DNA of 64,000 nt. It comes from JAGQPD01 sp020426865 (GTDB lineage: Bacteria; Planctomycetota; Planctomycetia; Pirellulales; Pirellulaceae). How positions within the stretch are numbered: position 1 is the first letter of the stretch; each line of letters begins with the position of its first letter. The stretch spans positions 744,001 to 808,000 of the forward strand of contig JAWKTN010000003.1 of the NCBI GenBank assembly GCA_041399065.1. The letters are read 5' to 3'. Below the pieces are notes generated by a model. It worked only from the letters and a program-made list of their open reading frames with translations, was not told the origin of the DNA and did not search any database. Position numbers and translations under genes: made by a program. This document shows positions 35,820 through 45,074 of the stretch, piece after piece.

Positions 35820-37326
35820 CACCGACAGGAAGAAACTGGATTTCGCGATCGTTGGGCACCGGATCACCAGGCGTGCAGCGTCCAGCTTGAACCTGATTGG
35901 CCAGTAGCTGCAACAGTGATTTCACTTTGCTTGTGTTTTCTTCGGAAAGATTTGTGCTCTCGCTTGGGTCTTTCGCCAAATTGAATAGTTGCATCGGCGG
36001 GAGGCCTTGTTTCTTGGCGACGTCTTCCTTGGGAGCGCTCCAGCCGCCACTGCCACTGGACAAACAGAGTTTCCAGTTGCCTTGTCGGATCGCGAACGAG
36101 CCGTCGATGGAATGGCTGATCAACGTGTCACGTCCCGACGTAGCCTGACCGTCAAACACGGGCAACAGGTTGTAGCCATCCTCGCCCCCCAACGCGTTCC
36201 GTGGTTGGCCCACGATTGCCTCTAATGTGGAATAGATATCGGTCAGGCATACCAGCGCGTTACTCGTTCTGCCCCTCTCGATTCTGCCTGGCCAGCGAAT
36301 AATCAGCGGTACTCGGTGGCCACCTTCATAGATGTCGGCCTTATGACCGCGAAAACCGGCACTTGGGTCGTGTCCAAATTGCTTGAGTACCTCAAAATTT
36401 GCCTCGGGAGAACAACCATTGTCGCTGGTGAAGATGACCAGTGTGTTGTCATCAATTTCCAAATCTTGAAGCGTGGTCATCACCTGTCCCATGTGATGAT
36501 CGACCTGCATGACAAAGTCGGCGTAAGGGTTCATCTTGCTGGCACCCTTAAATGGCGGCACCGGTACGATAGGGGTATGCGGAGCTGGCAACGCGAGATA
36601 CAAGAAGAACGGTTGGTCAGCCTTTGCTCGCTGTTGGATGTGAGACATGGCTTTGTCGAATAGGTGTGGCAGCACGTCGTCGATCTTGAAATCCGGACCG
36701 ATGGGGCCCTTGCGATACCAGCCGTAGGCATCTTGTTGTTTTGTCACACCTTCTTCACGCGTCGGAACGGAAGTGGGTTGGCCAGTGTCGACCCACACGT
36801 AGGGCGGCATGTCGAGTGATCCGCAGTGGGCGTAGTACTGATCAAACCCGTTGATGTCGGGGCCATTGAGCACGGGTTGGGAAAAATCGATCTTGTTACC
36901 GCCTTGGACATCCGTTTTATGCCAGTCCCAACCCAAGTGCCACTTACCAAACATCGCGGTGTGATAACCGCTCGCTCGCATCAGGTGTCCGAGCGTAGGT
37001 CGATCGGCAGGAATCAAGTGTGGGCTCGTGCCGCTTAACACTCCTCTGGCCAGGCGGGACCGCCAGTTGTAGCGTCCTGTCAACAGGCCATAGCGAGTCG
37101 GAGTGCAAACGGCGCTGGGAGTATGAGCATCGAGGAACGTCAATCCGGTGTCAGCCAATGCCTGTAGGTTCGGCGTTCGGATCTTGCACTGCGGATTGGT
37201 GGGGGAAATATCACCGATCCCTAGATCGTCTGCCATCACCAAAACCACATTGATCCGACCCGCAGCCTGCAACGACGCTGTGAGATAGAGAATTGAAAAT
37301 CCAATAAGGCAGATTCTTAGGTTCAT
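35806..37326 (-). CDS. Secreted formylglycine-dependent sulfatase
   Basis: A 506-residue protein with a signal peptide (LRICLIGFSILYLTASLQAA). The fold starts NVVLVMADDLGIGDI with metal-binding D33-D34, and the sulfatase signature C-x-P-x-R is present as CTPTR at residues 74-78 (AVCTPTRYGLLTGRYNWRSR). Further family motifs are FGKWHLG and IFTSDNGCSPEANF. The cysteine requires conversion to formylglycine, for which no stand-alone FGE gene is seen here. Planctomycetes use many such enzymes on sulfated polysaccharides. It faces a DUF1080 gene and a sialidase-like/FAD fusion in the same orientation, suggesting a carbohydrate-degradation neighbourhood. Confidence 0.93.
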   Translation of the reverse strand: MNLRICLIGFSILYLTASLQAAGRINVVLVMADDLGIGDISPTNPQCKIRTPNLQALADTGLTFLDAHTPSAVCTPTRYGLLTGRYNWRSRLARGVLSGTSPHLIPADRPTLGHLMRASGYHTAMFGKWHLGWDWHKTDVQGGNKIDFSQPVLNGPDINGFDQYYAHCGSLDMPPYVWVDTGQPTSVPTREEGVTKQQDAYGWYRKGPIGPDFKIDDVLPHLFDKAMSHIQQRAKADQPFFLYLALPAPHTPIVPVPPFKGASKMNPYADFVMQVDHHMGQVMTTLQDLEIDDNTLVIFTSDNGCSPEANFEVLKQFGHDPSAGFRGHKADIYEGGHRVPLIIRWPGRIERGRTSNALVCLTDIYSTLEAIVGQPRNALGGEDGYNLLPVFDGQATSGRDTLISHSIDGSFAIRQGNWKLCLSSGSGGWSAPKEDVAKKQGLPPMQLFNLAKDPSESTNLSEENTSKVKSLLQLLANQVQAGRCTPGDPVPNDREIQFLPVGVTLP

Positions 37327-37888
37327 GGAAGGTCCATCGTTAGAAACGGGATTCGCCGCTAGGCGGTTTCGCTGGACATTTATTTCGGCTCATAGTTTTT
37401 CCGCGAGGCCCACACATTATACGAAAGAATCTTCGAGAATACAGTTCACGCGGTCGTCTGGAGCCAACGGTGGCACTGAGGACACACATAGCTCCAGCCG
37501 ATCCCCGAGCGTTTGAGCACCGTACAGTTTCGCGAACTCGGGTTGCCCGCCATTGCGCTGGGATCGGCGGAGCGATTCGCGTTGTGCCGCGATTGCGGGC
37601 TGGCAGGAAGTGGAACGGGGCGCCGAGGAATTGCTCGCAAACGATGCAACCCAAAACGCTCCGCCGTGTCCAGCCGTGTCGGCCTTCTTGCCCGCGTTGG
37701 CCATCGCAAGGGCGCACCGTTGTGCTTGGGACACGGCTGGAGCTATAAAATCCCGTTTGAAGCGAATTCCTAACACTAACACTGAGATGGATATCCATTT
37801 GGGGCGCAAGGGCAACGCCGACGACTCGTCGTGGACCCTTACTGGTTAAATCCTGGTCAAATCCGACGCGGACGTCGTCCGGAATGCA
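37327..37888. other. Intergenic region, possibly a decayed cysteine-rich gene
   Basis: No intact gene. On the minus strand, cysteine pairs appear in different frames (GCIVCEQF near 37650 and YVCPQCHRW near 37470), as if a small zinc-ribbon protein gene had been disrupted by frameshifts. This reading is uncertain. Confidence 0.35.
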
Positions 37889-38725
37889 TCAATCTGTCGC
37901 TGGCAGTTGTCGGATCATGATGTTACGGAACTCGATGGCGCCGCCGTAGTCCTGCAAACCGATGTGTCCTCGCGTGGCCTGACCCCAACTGCCCTGACCG
38001 TATGCCGTGGGAAAGAACTTGCTGGTTTTTACGTGTGCCTTCCAGCGATCGCTGTCGATGACGTACTCCACAACTTTTTCACCATTGAGCCAATGTTCCA
38101 CGTGTTTGCCCTGTGCCAGGATTCGCGTTTGGTTCCATTGACCGAGGGCTTTGGTGGCATCCTTCGCGGGCGCGAACACGGCGTAGCAAGCGCCTGCAGA
38201 CGCCAATGTATTCAAGCCGTCCAGGTGAGTTGCGTTGTCCAGGATTTGGAACTCTGGGCCGGACTGCCAGACTTGATCGTGTTCTTCCGTGGCGCGGTAA
38301 ATCACGCCGCTGTTGTTTCCTTTGGTCATTTTCCATTGCAGGCGGAGTTCAAAATTGTCGAATTGTTCGACGGTGATGATGTCGCCCGTGGATCGACCTT
38401 CCTCACGTCGCGAGAGCAACGAACCGTTTTCGACTCGCCAACTGCCGGGGACCGTTTGGGACTTGTAGCCGCGCCAGCCGTTTGTGGATTGACCGTCGAA
38501 GAGTAGTCGCCAGCCAGCTTGCTTTTCTTGGACGGTAAGTGTGTTTTCAACGGACCGCGTTTCCACCTGTGTTGCGCCGGTATCGGTGATCGAATCGCCG
38601 ACGATTGCCAATCGTTCACCCGTTTTCAGGAGCGGCTGTTCGGCAGATGTTATTGCCGTGAGCAAGGCGGACACAACAATCTGCGCGATGAAGGTAAGAG
38701 ATGTTGGGGGAAAGATGCGATTCAT
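37889..38725 (-). CDS. DUF1080 (3-keto-disaccharide hydrolase-like) protein with a GDSI remnant
   Basis: A 278-residue protein; ATG 38725 has GGAG about 11 bp upstream and starts the signal peptide (MNRIFPPTSLTFIAQIVVSA). The main part is the DUF1080 concanavalin-like domain: GWRLLFDGQSTNGWRGYKSQ, RVENGSLLSR, FELRLQWKMTKGNNSGVIYR, GPEFQILDN and GHIGLQDYGGAIEFRNIMIR. Between signal peptide and domain lies RLAIVGDSITDTG, matching block I of SGNH/GDSL hydrolases, with no further SGNH blocks. DUF1080 proteins have been described as hydrolases of 3-keto-glycosides. The fragment may mark an ancestral fusion or a recombination with a neighbouring GDSL-lipase gene. Confidence 0.82.
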   Translation of the reverse strand: MNRIFPPTSLTFIAQIVVSALLTAITSAEQPLLKTGERLAIVGDSITDTGATQVETRSVENTLTVQEKQAGWRLLFDGQSTNGWRGYKSQTVPGSWRVENGSLLSRREEGRSTGDIITVEQFDNFELRLQWKMTKGNNSGVIYRATEEHDQVWQSGPEFQILDNATHLDGLNTLASAGACYAVFAPAKDATKALGQWNQTRILAQGKHVEHWLNGEKVVEYVIDSDRWKAHVKTSKFFPTAYGQGSWGQATRGHIGLQDYGGAIEFRNIMIRQLPATD

Positions 38726-39074
38726 GGTTGGAATCTCCGTCGGCATGTTTGTGTCGAATGTTTCGCGGAACGAGCATTGGCCGTGGAAATGCCAAGTATA
38801 CTGGCCGCCCGCTTGTTGGTCATCCCGGCAACAAAACGCAGTTTGACAAGTTTGGCCTTTTGACAATCGATTTCGTCGAGCAAGGTTGACGCCGCGTTCA
38901 GCTCTCAGCGGCCCCGTTTTTTTCCGCAATCTCAACCATCCTCCGCACCTCTTTACCGCAGGCGAAATGTAGAAGTCATTGTGCTCTACTCGGTAGTGCG
39001 AGATTTTACCTACGTCTCCATCAGGAAAATAGAGAAATTGTCGCCACGTGCTTACTCGGTATAGAAAGCGATAT

Positions 39075-39114
39075 GGCGCAGGCCGTCCGGTACAAATGCC
39101 GGACGGCTTGCGCC
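39075..39114 (-). terminator. REP-like palindrome after the sialidase/FAD gene
   Basis: A 16-bp stem with one mismatch (39075-39090 against 39099-39114) and an 8-nt loop containing tacaaatg. It lies within 10 bp of the stop of the minus-strand gene and can act as a terminator. The same arm (ggcgcaagccgtccggtaca) recurs at 41907, upstream of that gene's start. Between 38726 and 39074 no gene is seen. Confidence 0.65.
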
Positions 39115-39122
39115 GTGCCGCT

Positions 39123-41897
39123 TTACCAGCTGAGGACTTGACCGTTGTTGCGGAGGGTTGTCTGAAGCAATTGAATCGGGACATCCCGCAGCTGAACCTT
39201 CCTTTCAATAGCGAGATGGGCGGCGGTTCCGGCGGCCTGGCCGAGTGCCATCCAGGTCGGTTCCATGCGGATACTGGAATAGGCGACGTGAGTGGTGCTC
39301 GCGGCCACGGGAACGATGATTCCGTCGATCCTCTTTGGAATCATGATGCGGTACGGAATTTCGTAAGGCCGCGTGATATGATCCAGCATGCCGAGATAAC
39401 CCTCCAGCACAACGGTGTCGCTAGGTTGACGCTTGCGGCACGGGAAGCTGTCGATGGGAAATTCGCCGATGGCAATGGTATCGGGATGATGCGTGATCGC
39501 GACATCTTTCCCCGTGATGTGATGTTCGGTCAGCGTGATCTCGCCAATCAGACGCCGCCCTTCGCGCACATAGAGCTGAAAAGGGAAGTGCTGTTCGTCG
39601 TCCATGAATTCATCATTGGGGAAATGCAGTTCGTTAGCGAGTTTTCGGTGCTCCTCGGGAACTTCAGCGTCGTGTTGAAGAAACCAGATGAGGCCGAGGG
39701 TCAGGTTGCGGATGCGCTCGCGGATTTCGTCTCGGGTTGCTTCGTTACCTTCGATGTAGCCGCGGTTTTCCTCGGCGAACGGGAAACCGAGTGGGCGCGG
39801 ATTCATATTCACGTCGGTCTTGTTATTTGGGATGTTGGTGACCGAAAGGGCTCGCACCAAGGTATTGAAGTGCTTTGGGTCATAGCCACGGCCCGGTTTT
39901 AGAACCTTGGGGCCCGCGAGGCGCCCGGCTCTCAAATCGTCGAAGTAGCTGAGATAATTCGAGCGGTCGTAACCAGGTGGTGGTTCGCTTAACTGGTGGC
40001 TGTTCCGCGGATCGTTGGTCAGGCAGAGACGATAAGTGAAAGCGGGCAGGTCGCTGCTAACTTCGCCAGTTGTCCCTGGCAGAAACTCTTTTTCTTGGTA
40101 GTCGAAGTAGATCACACCGGCATGAGCTTCATTGAACTCGTCACGTGGCTCGCGGCCGAGTCGGTATTCGGCTCCGGCGGCGGCGTAGAGGTCGCCTTCG
40201 TAAGTGGCGTCGATAAACACCTTTCCTCGGAGCTCCCGGGACACGCCGTCCCTTTTTTGCTGGATCATGATCGACCGCAGAGTGTTGTCGGAGGTACGAG
40301 CATCGGCGAGTCGCCACCCTTTAAGCACCGTAATGCGTTCACCCTCCGCCGCCAGCATCGCCTCAAAAACGGCCTCGGAAACGGACGGCTCGGCATAATA
40401 GCCGTCGTGGCATAGTGCAACGTTATCGTGTTCGGGACCGTAGGTGTCGAGGTAGTGCTGAAGTTGTGCTTGGGTGAATTCTAAAAAAATCCCGCCAATC
40501 ATCGCACGGTTTTCGATATCGCTTTTGCCGAGACCGCTTGATGTCATGCCGCCGACGTGGAGGTTTGGTTCGACAACGATGACGCGGTTGCCCAGTCGGG
40601 CCGCGGCGACGGCCGCAGCGAGACCGCCAGGTGTGCCACCGTATACAATGACATCCGCTTGTGCCCCTTCCCAGGCGATTCGTCTGGCAGGCGAAGGGTG
40701 CTGTGTCAACTCCACCGATGCGGGCATCGTCAGCCGCTCCAGCTCGTCCAGCGACACCTTCATGACCTCCATCGTCTGCTTCGCTCCGGAGAAGGCAAGC
40801 AGCAAATGCCCTTCATGCTCGATCATGTGGGGATAGTCGACGTGTCGTCCGCCGATCAACCACAAGAGTTTGGTGAACAGAAGCCCGTCCTGGCTGATGG
40901 CAAGCGTGAGCGGATCGCGCTGGCGAGGATTCGAGTTGGACACCATCGCATAATAGCCGCGGCTGGTGCGATGCACGAAAAACTTGCTGGTGGCGTCGGG
41001 AAAATTGGTGCGGTGAATATCGCTCCAGGTCTGGCCATTGTTGCGGGAGAAAGTGCGAAGCAAAAACTTTGACCCTTCGTTGTCCCGAATGAGGCCGACG
41101 ATGGTTTTGCCGTCGGGGAGAAGGTACCAATACGGTTCCTCGGGGCGACCGTTGCCGTTATACGCGGCGAGCGGGTGGATGTGCCAGTCATCAAAGGCCT
41201 TCGTCCCACCGATCATGACGGAGACCTGGCGCTTGTGGTCGCGACGGGTCATCATCCATTCCCCCGTCGGCAGACGTTTTGGAGGGAAATTGTTCATGGA
41301 GTCGTCAAGGACGGTTCCATAGGCCACCCATTTCACGCCGTCCCAACGAAAGGCTTCGAGACTGAGCCCGAGTCCGTCGTACCCAGGTGCGTTGAAATGG
41401 CTGGCAAGTGCGAGGAGCTCTCCATCGCGTTTCCAAAAACCGCGGGCGATCCATCCAAAGCCTTCGCTTCGCGGCGGACCGCTCAGGTCGGCAAGTTCCG
41501 TCCAGTTCAAACCATCGTTGCTCGTGGCAAAGGAAACGCGTGTGCCCGCCAGATCGTGAGCGGGCACGATGTTGCGGTGTTGTTCCGGAGAAACGTCAGC
41601 CCTCGGTCCTCCCGGACCATCGCTCCACATTGCCCAGAAGCGGCCGTTATGATGGGCCAGATACGCGTGTTGATGAACGCGCGTGCCCGCGCGATCGCGG
41701 ACGTCACTGATCACAACGTGTTCGGCGTTGACCCGTGGGAGTTTTTCATAATCGATCCGGTGCGGATCCTCGGGCAGCCAATCGCCGGCGAGCATCAGAG
41801 CGTCGTTTCGTTCTGGCTTCGCCGCATCGTCGGCGCGAAGTGCGGCCAACGGCGAAAGTATCAGGACGGTGAGCAGAACAAGCACTTCTTTTTTCAT
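39123..41897 (-). CDS. Sialidase-like domain fused to an FAD-dependent oxidoreductase
   Basis: A 924-residue protein from ATG 41897, where the signal peptide starts (MKKEVLVLLTVLILSPLAAL). Residues about 30-395 resemble a BNR/sialidase-type propeller (GRFWAMWSDGPGG, VSFATSNDGLNWTELADLSG, RTFSRNNGQTWSDI, LTLAISQDGLLFTKLLWLIG). At about 412 a Rossmann FAD-binding motif begins (ADVIVYGGTPGGLAAAVAAA, then RLGNRVIVVEP, GGMTSSGLG), and the rest (FIDATYEGDLYAAAGAEYRL, SIRMEPTWMALGQAAGTAAH) matches the FAD-dependent oxidoreductase family PF12831. The fusion suggests a secreted enzyme that binds and oxidises a sugar substrate; this is inference. No frameshift is evident at the junction. Confidence 0.85.
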   Translation of the reverse strand: MKKEVLVLLTVLILSPLAALRADDAAKPERNDALMLAGDWLPEDPHRIDYEKLPRVNAEHVVISDVRDRAGTRVHQHAYLAHHNGRFWAMWSDGPGGPRADVSPEQHRNIVPAHDLAGTRVSFATSNDGLNWTELADLSGPPRSEGFGWIARGFWKRDGELLALASHFNAPGYDGLGLSLEAFRWDGVKWVAYGTVLDDSMNNFPPKRLPTGEWMMTRRDHKRQVSVMIGGTKAFDDWHIHPLAAYNGNGRPEEPYWYLLPDGKTIVGLIRDNEGSKFLLRTFSRNNGQTWSDIHRTNFPDATSKFFVHRTSRGYYAMVSNSNPRQRDPLTLAISQDGLLFTKLLWLIGGRHVDYPHMIEHEGHLLLAFSGAKQTMEVMKVSLDELERLTMPASVELTQHPSPARRIAWEGAQADVIVYGGTPGGLAAAVAAARLGNRVIVVEPNLHVGGMTSSGLGKSDIENRAMIGGIFLEFTQAQLQHYLDTYGPEHDNVALCHDGYYAEPSVSEAVFEAMLAAEGERITVLKGWRLADARTSDNTLRSIMIQQKRDGVSRELRGKVFIDATYEGDLYAAAGAEYRLGREPRDEFNEAHAGVIYFDYQEKEFLPGTTGEVSSDLPAFTYRLCLTNDPRNSHQLSEPPPGYDRSNYLSYFDDLRAGRLAGPKVLKPGRGYDPKHFNTLVRALSVTNIPNNKTDVNMNPRPLGFPFAEENRGYIEGNEATRDEIRERIRNLTLGLIWFLQHDAEVPEEHRKLANELHFPNDEFMDDEQHFPFQLYVREGRRLIGEITLTEHHITGKDVAITHHPDTIAIGEFPIDSFPCRKRQPSDTVVLEGYLGMLDHITRPYEIPYRIMIPKRIDGIIVPVAASTTHVAYSSIRMEPTWMALGQAAGTAAHLAIERKVQLRDVPIQLLQTTLRNNGQVLSW

Positions 41898-41906
41898 ATA
41901 CGACAC

Positions 41907-41950
41907 GGCGCAAGCCGTCCGGTACAAAAGCGGGATGATGCAATCCGTCC
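41907..41950. repeat. Second copy of the REP-like arm plus degenerate direct repeat
   Basis: ggcgcaagccgtccggtaca at 41907-41926 matches the arm at 39075. A weaker copy in direct orientation (gatgcaatccgtccg) follows at 41936-41950. Lies upstream of the minus-strand gene start. Confidence 0.6.
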
Positions 41951-41967
41951 GATTTTATATCACGGTC

Positions 41968-42044
41968 ATCACGCCACCGCCACCGCCACCGCTACCGCCA
42001 CCGTCAGGGCCACCGCCACCACTATCGCCGTCGCCACCGGCGGG
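41968..42044. repeat. CCACCG microsatellite
   Basis: An imperfect run of ccaccg/ccaccc-type hexamers and trimers over about 75 bp. It has a long plus-strand proline-coding frame, which I regard as fortuitous. It lies between divergent genes and could vary in length between strains. Confidence 0.7.
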
Positions 42045-42128
42045 CGTGCGCCCATCCGCTTCGTCACCGGTGTCGAGCCGACCGCGATTGAGTCTGGATC
42101 GGCCTGTGATACGTGATAGAATCCTTAG

Positions 42129-43370
42129 ATGATAGTCAACGAGAAGATCGATCAGTTGTACCGGACCGAGTCGCGGCGGGTCTTTGCCGCATTGGTGAGG
42201 CTGCTGGGCGATTTTGATCTCGCTGAAGAGGCCATGCACGACGCATTCGCGGCAGCGATCCAGCAGTGGGAACAAGATGGCATACCTGAAAACCCTTGCG
42301 CTTGGTTGATCTCGACCGGACGATTCAAGGCGATCGATGCTGTTCGGCGGAGTTCGCGGTTCCATAAGCTCGCTCCGCAAGTCTCTACTCGACTCGAACA
42401 GATCGCGGCGGTAAACGCGTCCGTCAATGACCAAGAGATCGATGACGACCGATTGCGGCTTATCTTTACGTGTTGCCACCCGGCTATTGATCCCAAGGTC
42501 CAGATCCCGCTGACTTTGCGCGAAGTTTGTGGGATGACCACCGAGGAAATCGCCAGTGCGTTTCTCACCAAGCCATCGACCATGGCGCAGCGAATCGTAC
42601 GTGGTAAAGCAAAGATTCGTGACGCGGGTATCCCGTACGTCGTTCCCTCTATCGGCGATCTGCCCGAGCGCCTGGATGCGGTTCTGGGCGTTGTGTATCT
42701 GGTCTTCAACGAAGGCTACTCGGCGTCGGCTGGCGATTCTCTGACGCGGTCAGACCTTACGGATGAAGCCATCCGATTGGCCCGCATGATTCTGAAGTTA
42801 CTTCCTGACCCCGAGGTAATGGGGCTTCTTGCGTTGATGCTGCTCCATGATTCCCGACGTAAAGCCCGCGTATCGACAGACGGCGACATCGTTCTGCTCG
42901 AGGACCAGGATCGCTCGCTTTGGAATCGCGAATTGATAGAAGAAGGCAAGCGGCTCGTCGAACGGTCGCTTGCCACACGCCGTTTCGGCGTCTATACGAT
43001 TCAGGCAGCCATCTCCGCTGTTCACGCGGACGCGACCACGTCCGTAGCCACAGACTGGTCGCAGATCGTTGCTCTCTATGACATGCTGCTTCGGGCCGAC
43101 CCTTCCCCGATCGTGGAACTCAATCGTGCCGTTGCAGTTGCCATGCGAGACGGTGCGCCTGCGGGATTGGCCATCGTCGATGAGATTGTCGGTCGTGGAG
43201 ATCTAAAAAATTATCATCTCCTGCACGCAACGCGGGGCGAGTTACTGTGGCGCATTGGCCGAGTCGCCGAAGCGGTTGCTGCCGTCCGCCGGGCGTTGGA
43301 CTTGGCTCAACAGGAGCCCGAGCGGCGCTTCCTAGCAGCCAAACTTCAGCAGCTGCTAGCCGCGGCATGA
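42129..43370 (+). CDS. ECF42-type RNA polymerase sigma factor with C-terminal TPR-like domain
   Basis: A 413-residue protein, long for an ECF sigma factor. Residues about 10-170 hold sigma regions 2 and 4 (LVRLLGDFDLAEEAMHDAFA; NPCAWLISTGRFKAIDAVRR; TLREVCGMTTEEIASAFLTK; PSTMAQRIVRGKAKIRD). The C-terminal 230 residues are an alpha-helical extension (DAVLGVVYLVFNEGYSAS; EAIRLARMILKLLPDPEVMG; SPIVELNRAVAVAMRDGAPA) characteristic of ECF42/SigJ-like factors. These lack a classical anti-sigma factor and are genetically linked to DGPF/YCII proteins, exactly what follows here. The extension is thought to be needed for activity. Confidence 0.92.
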   Translation: MIVNEKIDQLYRTESRRVFAALVRLLGDFDLAEEAMHDAFAAAIQQWEQDGIPENPCAWLISTGRFKAIDAVRRSSRFHKLAPQVSTRLEQIAAVNASVNDQEIDDDRLRLIFTCCHPAIDPKVQIPLTLREVCGMTTEEIASAFLTKPSTMAQRIVRGKAKIRDAGIPYVVPSIGDLPERLDAVLGVVYLVFNEGYSASAGDSLTRSDLTDEAIRLARMILKLLPDPEVMGLLALMLLHDSRRKARVSTDGDIVLLEDQDRSLWNRELIEEGKRLVERSLATRRFGVYTIQAAISAVHADATTSVATDWSQIVALYDMLLRADPSPIVELNRAVAVAMRDGAPAGLAIVDEIVGRGDLKNYHLLHATRGELLWRIGRVAEAVAAVRRALDLAQQEPERRFLAAKLQQLLAAA

Positions 43371-43541
43371 GCGCTACACGGTCGGAATTTTTTCATTTCT
43401 TTTTTGTCGGCTGTCGATTCCCGCCTTTCCCGCTCGACTATCTGGTAATTGCCGTGAAATTTCGCCCAGAACGTCCATCCAACACCCGGGAGAGAGGACG
43501 ATGAAATTGGTTTGTTTGGATTTTCAACAAGGAGAATCGAA

Positions 43542-44387
43542 ATGAGAGTCATGATTATTGTTAAGGCATCGACTAGCTCCGAAGCAGGAGAGATGCCGAA
43601 TGAACAGTTGCTGACTGACATGGGCAACTTCAACGAGACGCTGGTCAAGGCGGGCATTATGCGTGCCGGTGATGGACTCAAGCCAAGCTCGGAAGGCGTC
43701 CGCGTCCACTTCAGTGGTTCCGACCGGACGGTAATGAATGGTCCATTCGCTGAAACGAAAGAGTTGATAGCTGGCTATTGGCTGTGGGATGTCAACTCGA
43801 TGGAAGAGGCAATCCAGTGGGTGAAACGCTGCCCGAATCCCATGATGGAAGACTCTGACATCGAGATTCGGCCGGTGTTCGAAGCTGAAGATTTCGGCGA
43901 AGAGTACACGCCCGAGCTGCGTGAAAAGGGAGACCAGATGCGTACTGACGTCGCCGTACAGCAAGCGATGGTCCAACCGTACTTGTTCTTCGGCGGCCGT
44001 TGCGAAGAAGCGTTGGAGTTCTACCGATCCGCCGTCGGTGCCCACGTCCTGATGAAAATGCGATTCAGCGAAAGCCCCGATCGAGTGCCTGAAGGTATGT
44101 TGCAGAAAGGGTTCGAAGAGAAAATCATGCATGCGTCGATAACAATCGGCAGGCAGACTATTATGGCCTCTGACGGATGTAACGACCAATCAAAGTTCGA
44201 TGGTTTTCGCCTGGCACTTTCCGTGGCCACGGAAGCGGCTGCTGACCGAGTTTTCGACGCACTTGCAGACGGCGGAAAAATCGACATGCCACTGGGCAAG
44301 ACCTTCTGGTCCCCACGGTACGGAATGGTTACTGACAGGTTCGGTATCGGTTGGATGGTGATGGTCCCCGGCGAGGCAAGTTGCTAG
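43542..44387 (+). CDS. Fusion of a DGPF/YCII-type domain and a PhnB/VOC-type domain
   Basis: A 281-residue protein; AAGGAG about 9 bp upstream fixes ATG 43542. The N-terminal 125 residues are YCII-related (MRVMIIVKASTSSEAGEMPN; VMNGPFAETKELIAGYWLWD; AIQWVKRCPNPMMEDSDIEI), with NGPF in place of the canonical DGPF. The C-terminal part is a VOC/PhnB-like fold (QPYLFFGGRCEEALEFYRSA; GRQTIMASDGCNDQSKFDGF; TFWSPRYGMVTDRFGIGWMV). Domains of both types are normally separate genes in ECF42 loci. Biochemical role unknown. Confidence 0.88.
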   Translation: MRVMIIVKASTSSEAGEMPNEQLLTDMGNFNETLVKAGIMRAGDGLKPSSEGVRVHFSGSDRTVMNGPFAETKELIAGYWLWDVNSMEEAIQWVKRCPNPMMEDSDIEIRPVFEAEDFGEEYTPELREKGDQMRTDVAVQQAMVQPYLFFGGRCEEALEFYRSAVGAHVLMKMRFSESPDRVPEGMLQKGFEEKIMHASITIGRQTIMASDGCNDQSKFDGFRLALSVATEAAADRVFDALADGGKIDMPLGKTFWSPRYGMVTDRFGIGWMVMVPGEASC

Positions 44388-44455
44388 CAACGATTGACTC
44401 GCAATGTCCGTAGGAGTGCGGTGAATTCAACAGGCATTTTAGAAGGACTCGAACA

Positions 44456-44938
44456 GTGAAATCAGCGAAAAACACGATCTGCCTTTGGTACCACCGAGAC
44501 GCCGAGGCGGCTGCGAGGTTTTATGCCGAGACGTTTCCCGATACTTCCGTAGAAGCTGTGCATCGAGCACCAGGTGATAATCCGTCGTGCAAAGAGGGCG
44601 ACGTCTTGACCGTCGAGTTTATCCTGATGGGCGTTCCCTGTATTGGTCTCAACGGCGGTCCCGGTGTCGAGCACAGTTGGGCATTCTCGTTTCAAGTGGC
44701 AACGGTCGATCAAGCAGAAACAGATCGCTATTGGAATGCTATTGTTGGCAATGGAGGTGAAGAGAGCCAGTGCGGCTGGTGTAAGGATCGTTGGGGGGTG
44801 AATTGGCAGATAACGCCGACCGTTCTGATGAATGCCTTCACCGGTCCTGACCGTGCCGCCTCAAAGCGAGCATTCGATGCGATGATGACGATGAAGAAAA
44901 TCGATGTCGCTGCGATTGAAGCTGCGATTCGCGGCTGA
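44456..44938 (+). CDS. PhnB-like VOC-family protein
   Basis: A 160-residue protein from GTG 44456, with AAGGA upstream. The pattern TICLWYHRDAEAAARFYAET, FPDTSVEAVHRAPG, FILMGVPCIGLNGGPGVEHS, ESQCGWCKDRWGVNWQITPT matches the 3-demethylubiquinone-methyltransferase/PhnB-like branch of the vicinal-oxygen-chelate superfamily. The same family recurs in ECF42 operons. It follows the fusion gene by about 70 bp on the same strand. Enzymatic activity not known. Confidence 0.88.
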   Translation: MKSAKNTICLWYHRDAEAAARFYAETFPDTSVEAVHRAPGDNPSCKEGDVLTVEFILMGVPCIGLNGGPGVEHSWAFSFQVATVDQAETDRYWNAIVGNGGEESQCGWCKDRWGVNWQITPTVLMNAFTGPDRAASKRAFDAMMTMKKIDVAAIEAAIRG

Positions 44939-45074
44939 AGTTGACCTCATGCAAAACGATGCTCCGTATCGACTTGTTTATAGCTCCAACCATTAGGAGC
45001 ACGAGATCCCGGGAGGTGAGTAGCGTGCGGAATTGCATCGCAATCTACGAGTTCGCAAGGCGAAAGGCAACAAA

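Noticed and set aside
41869..42132. Proline-rich plus-strand frame in the CCACCG repeat
   Set aside because: It is a by-product of a trinucleotide microsatellite, overlaps the start of a minus-strand gene and has no ribosome-binding site.
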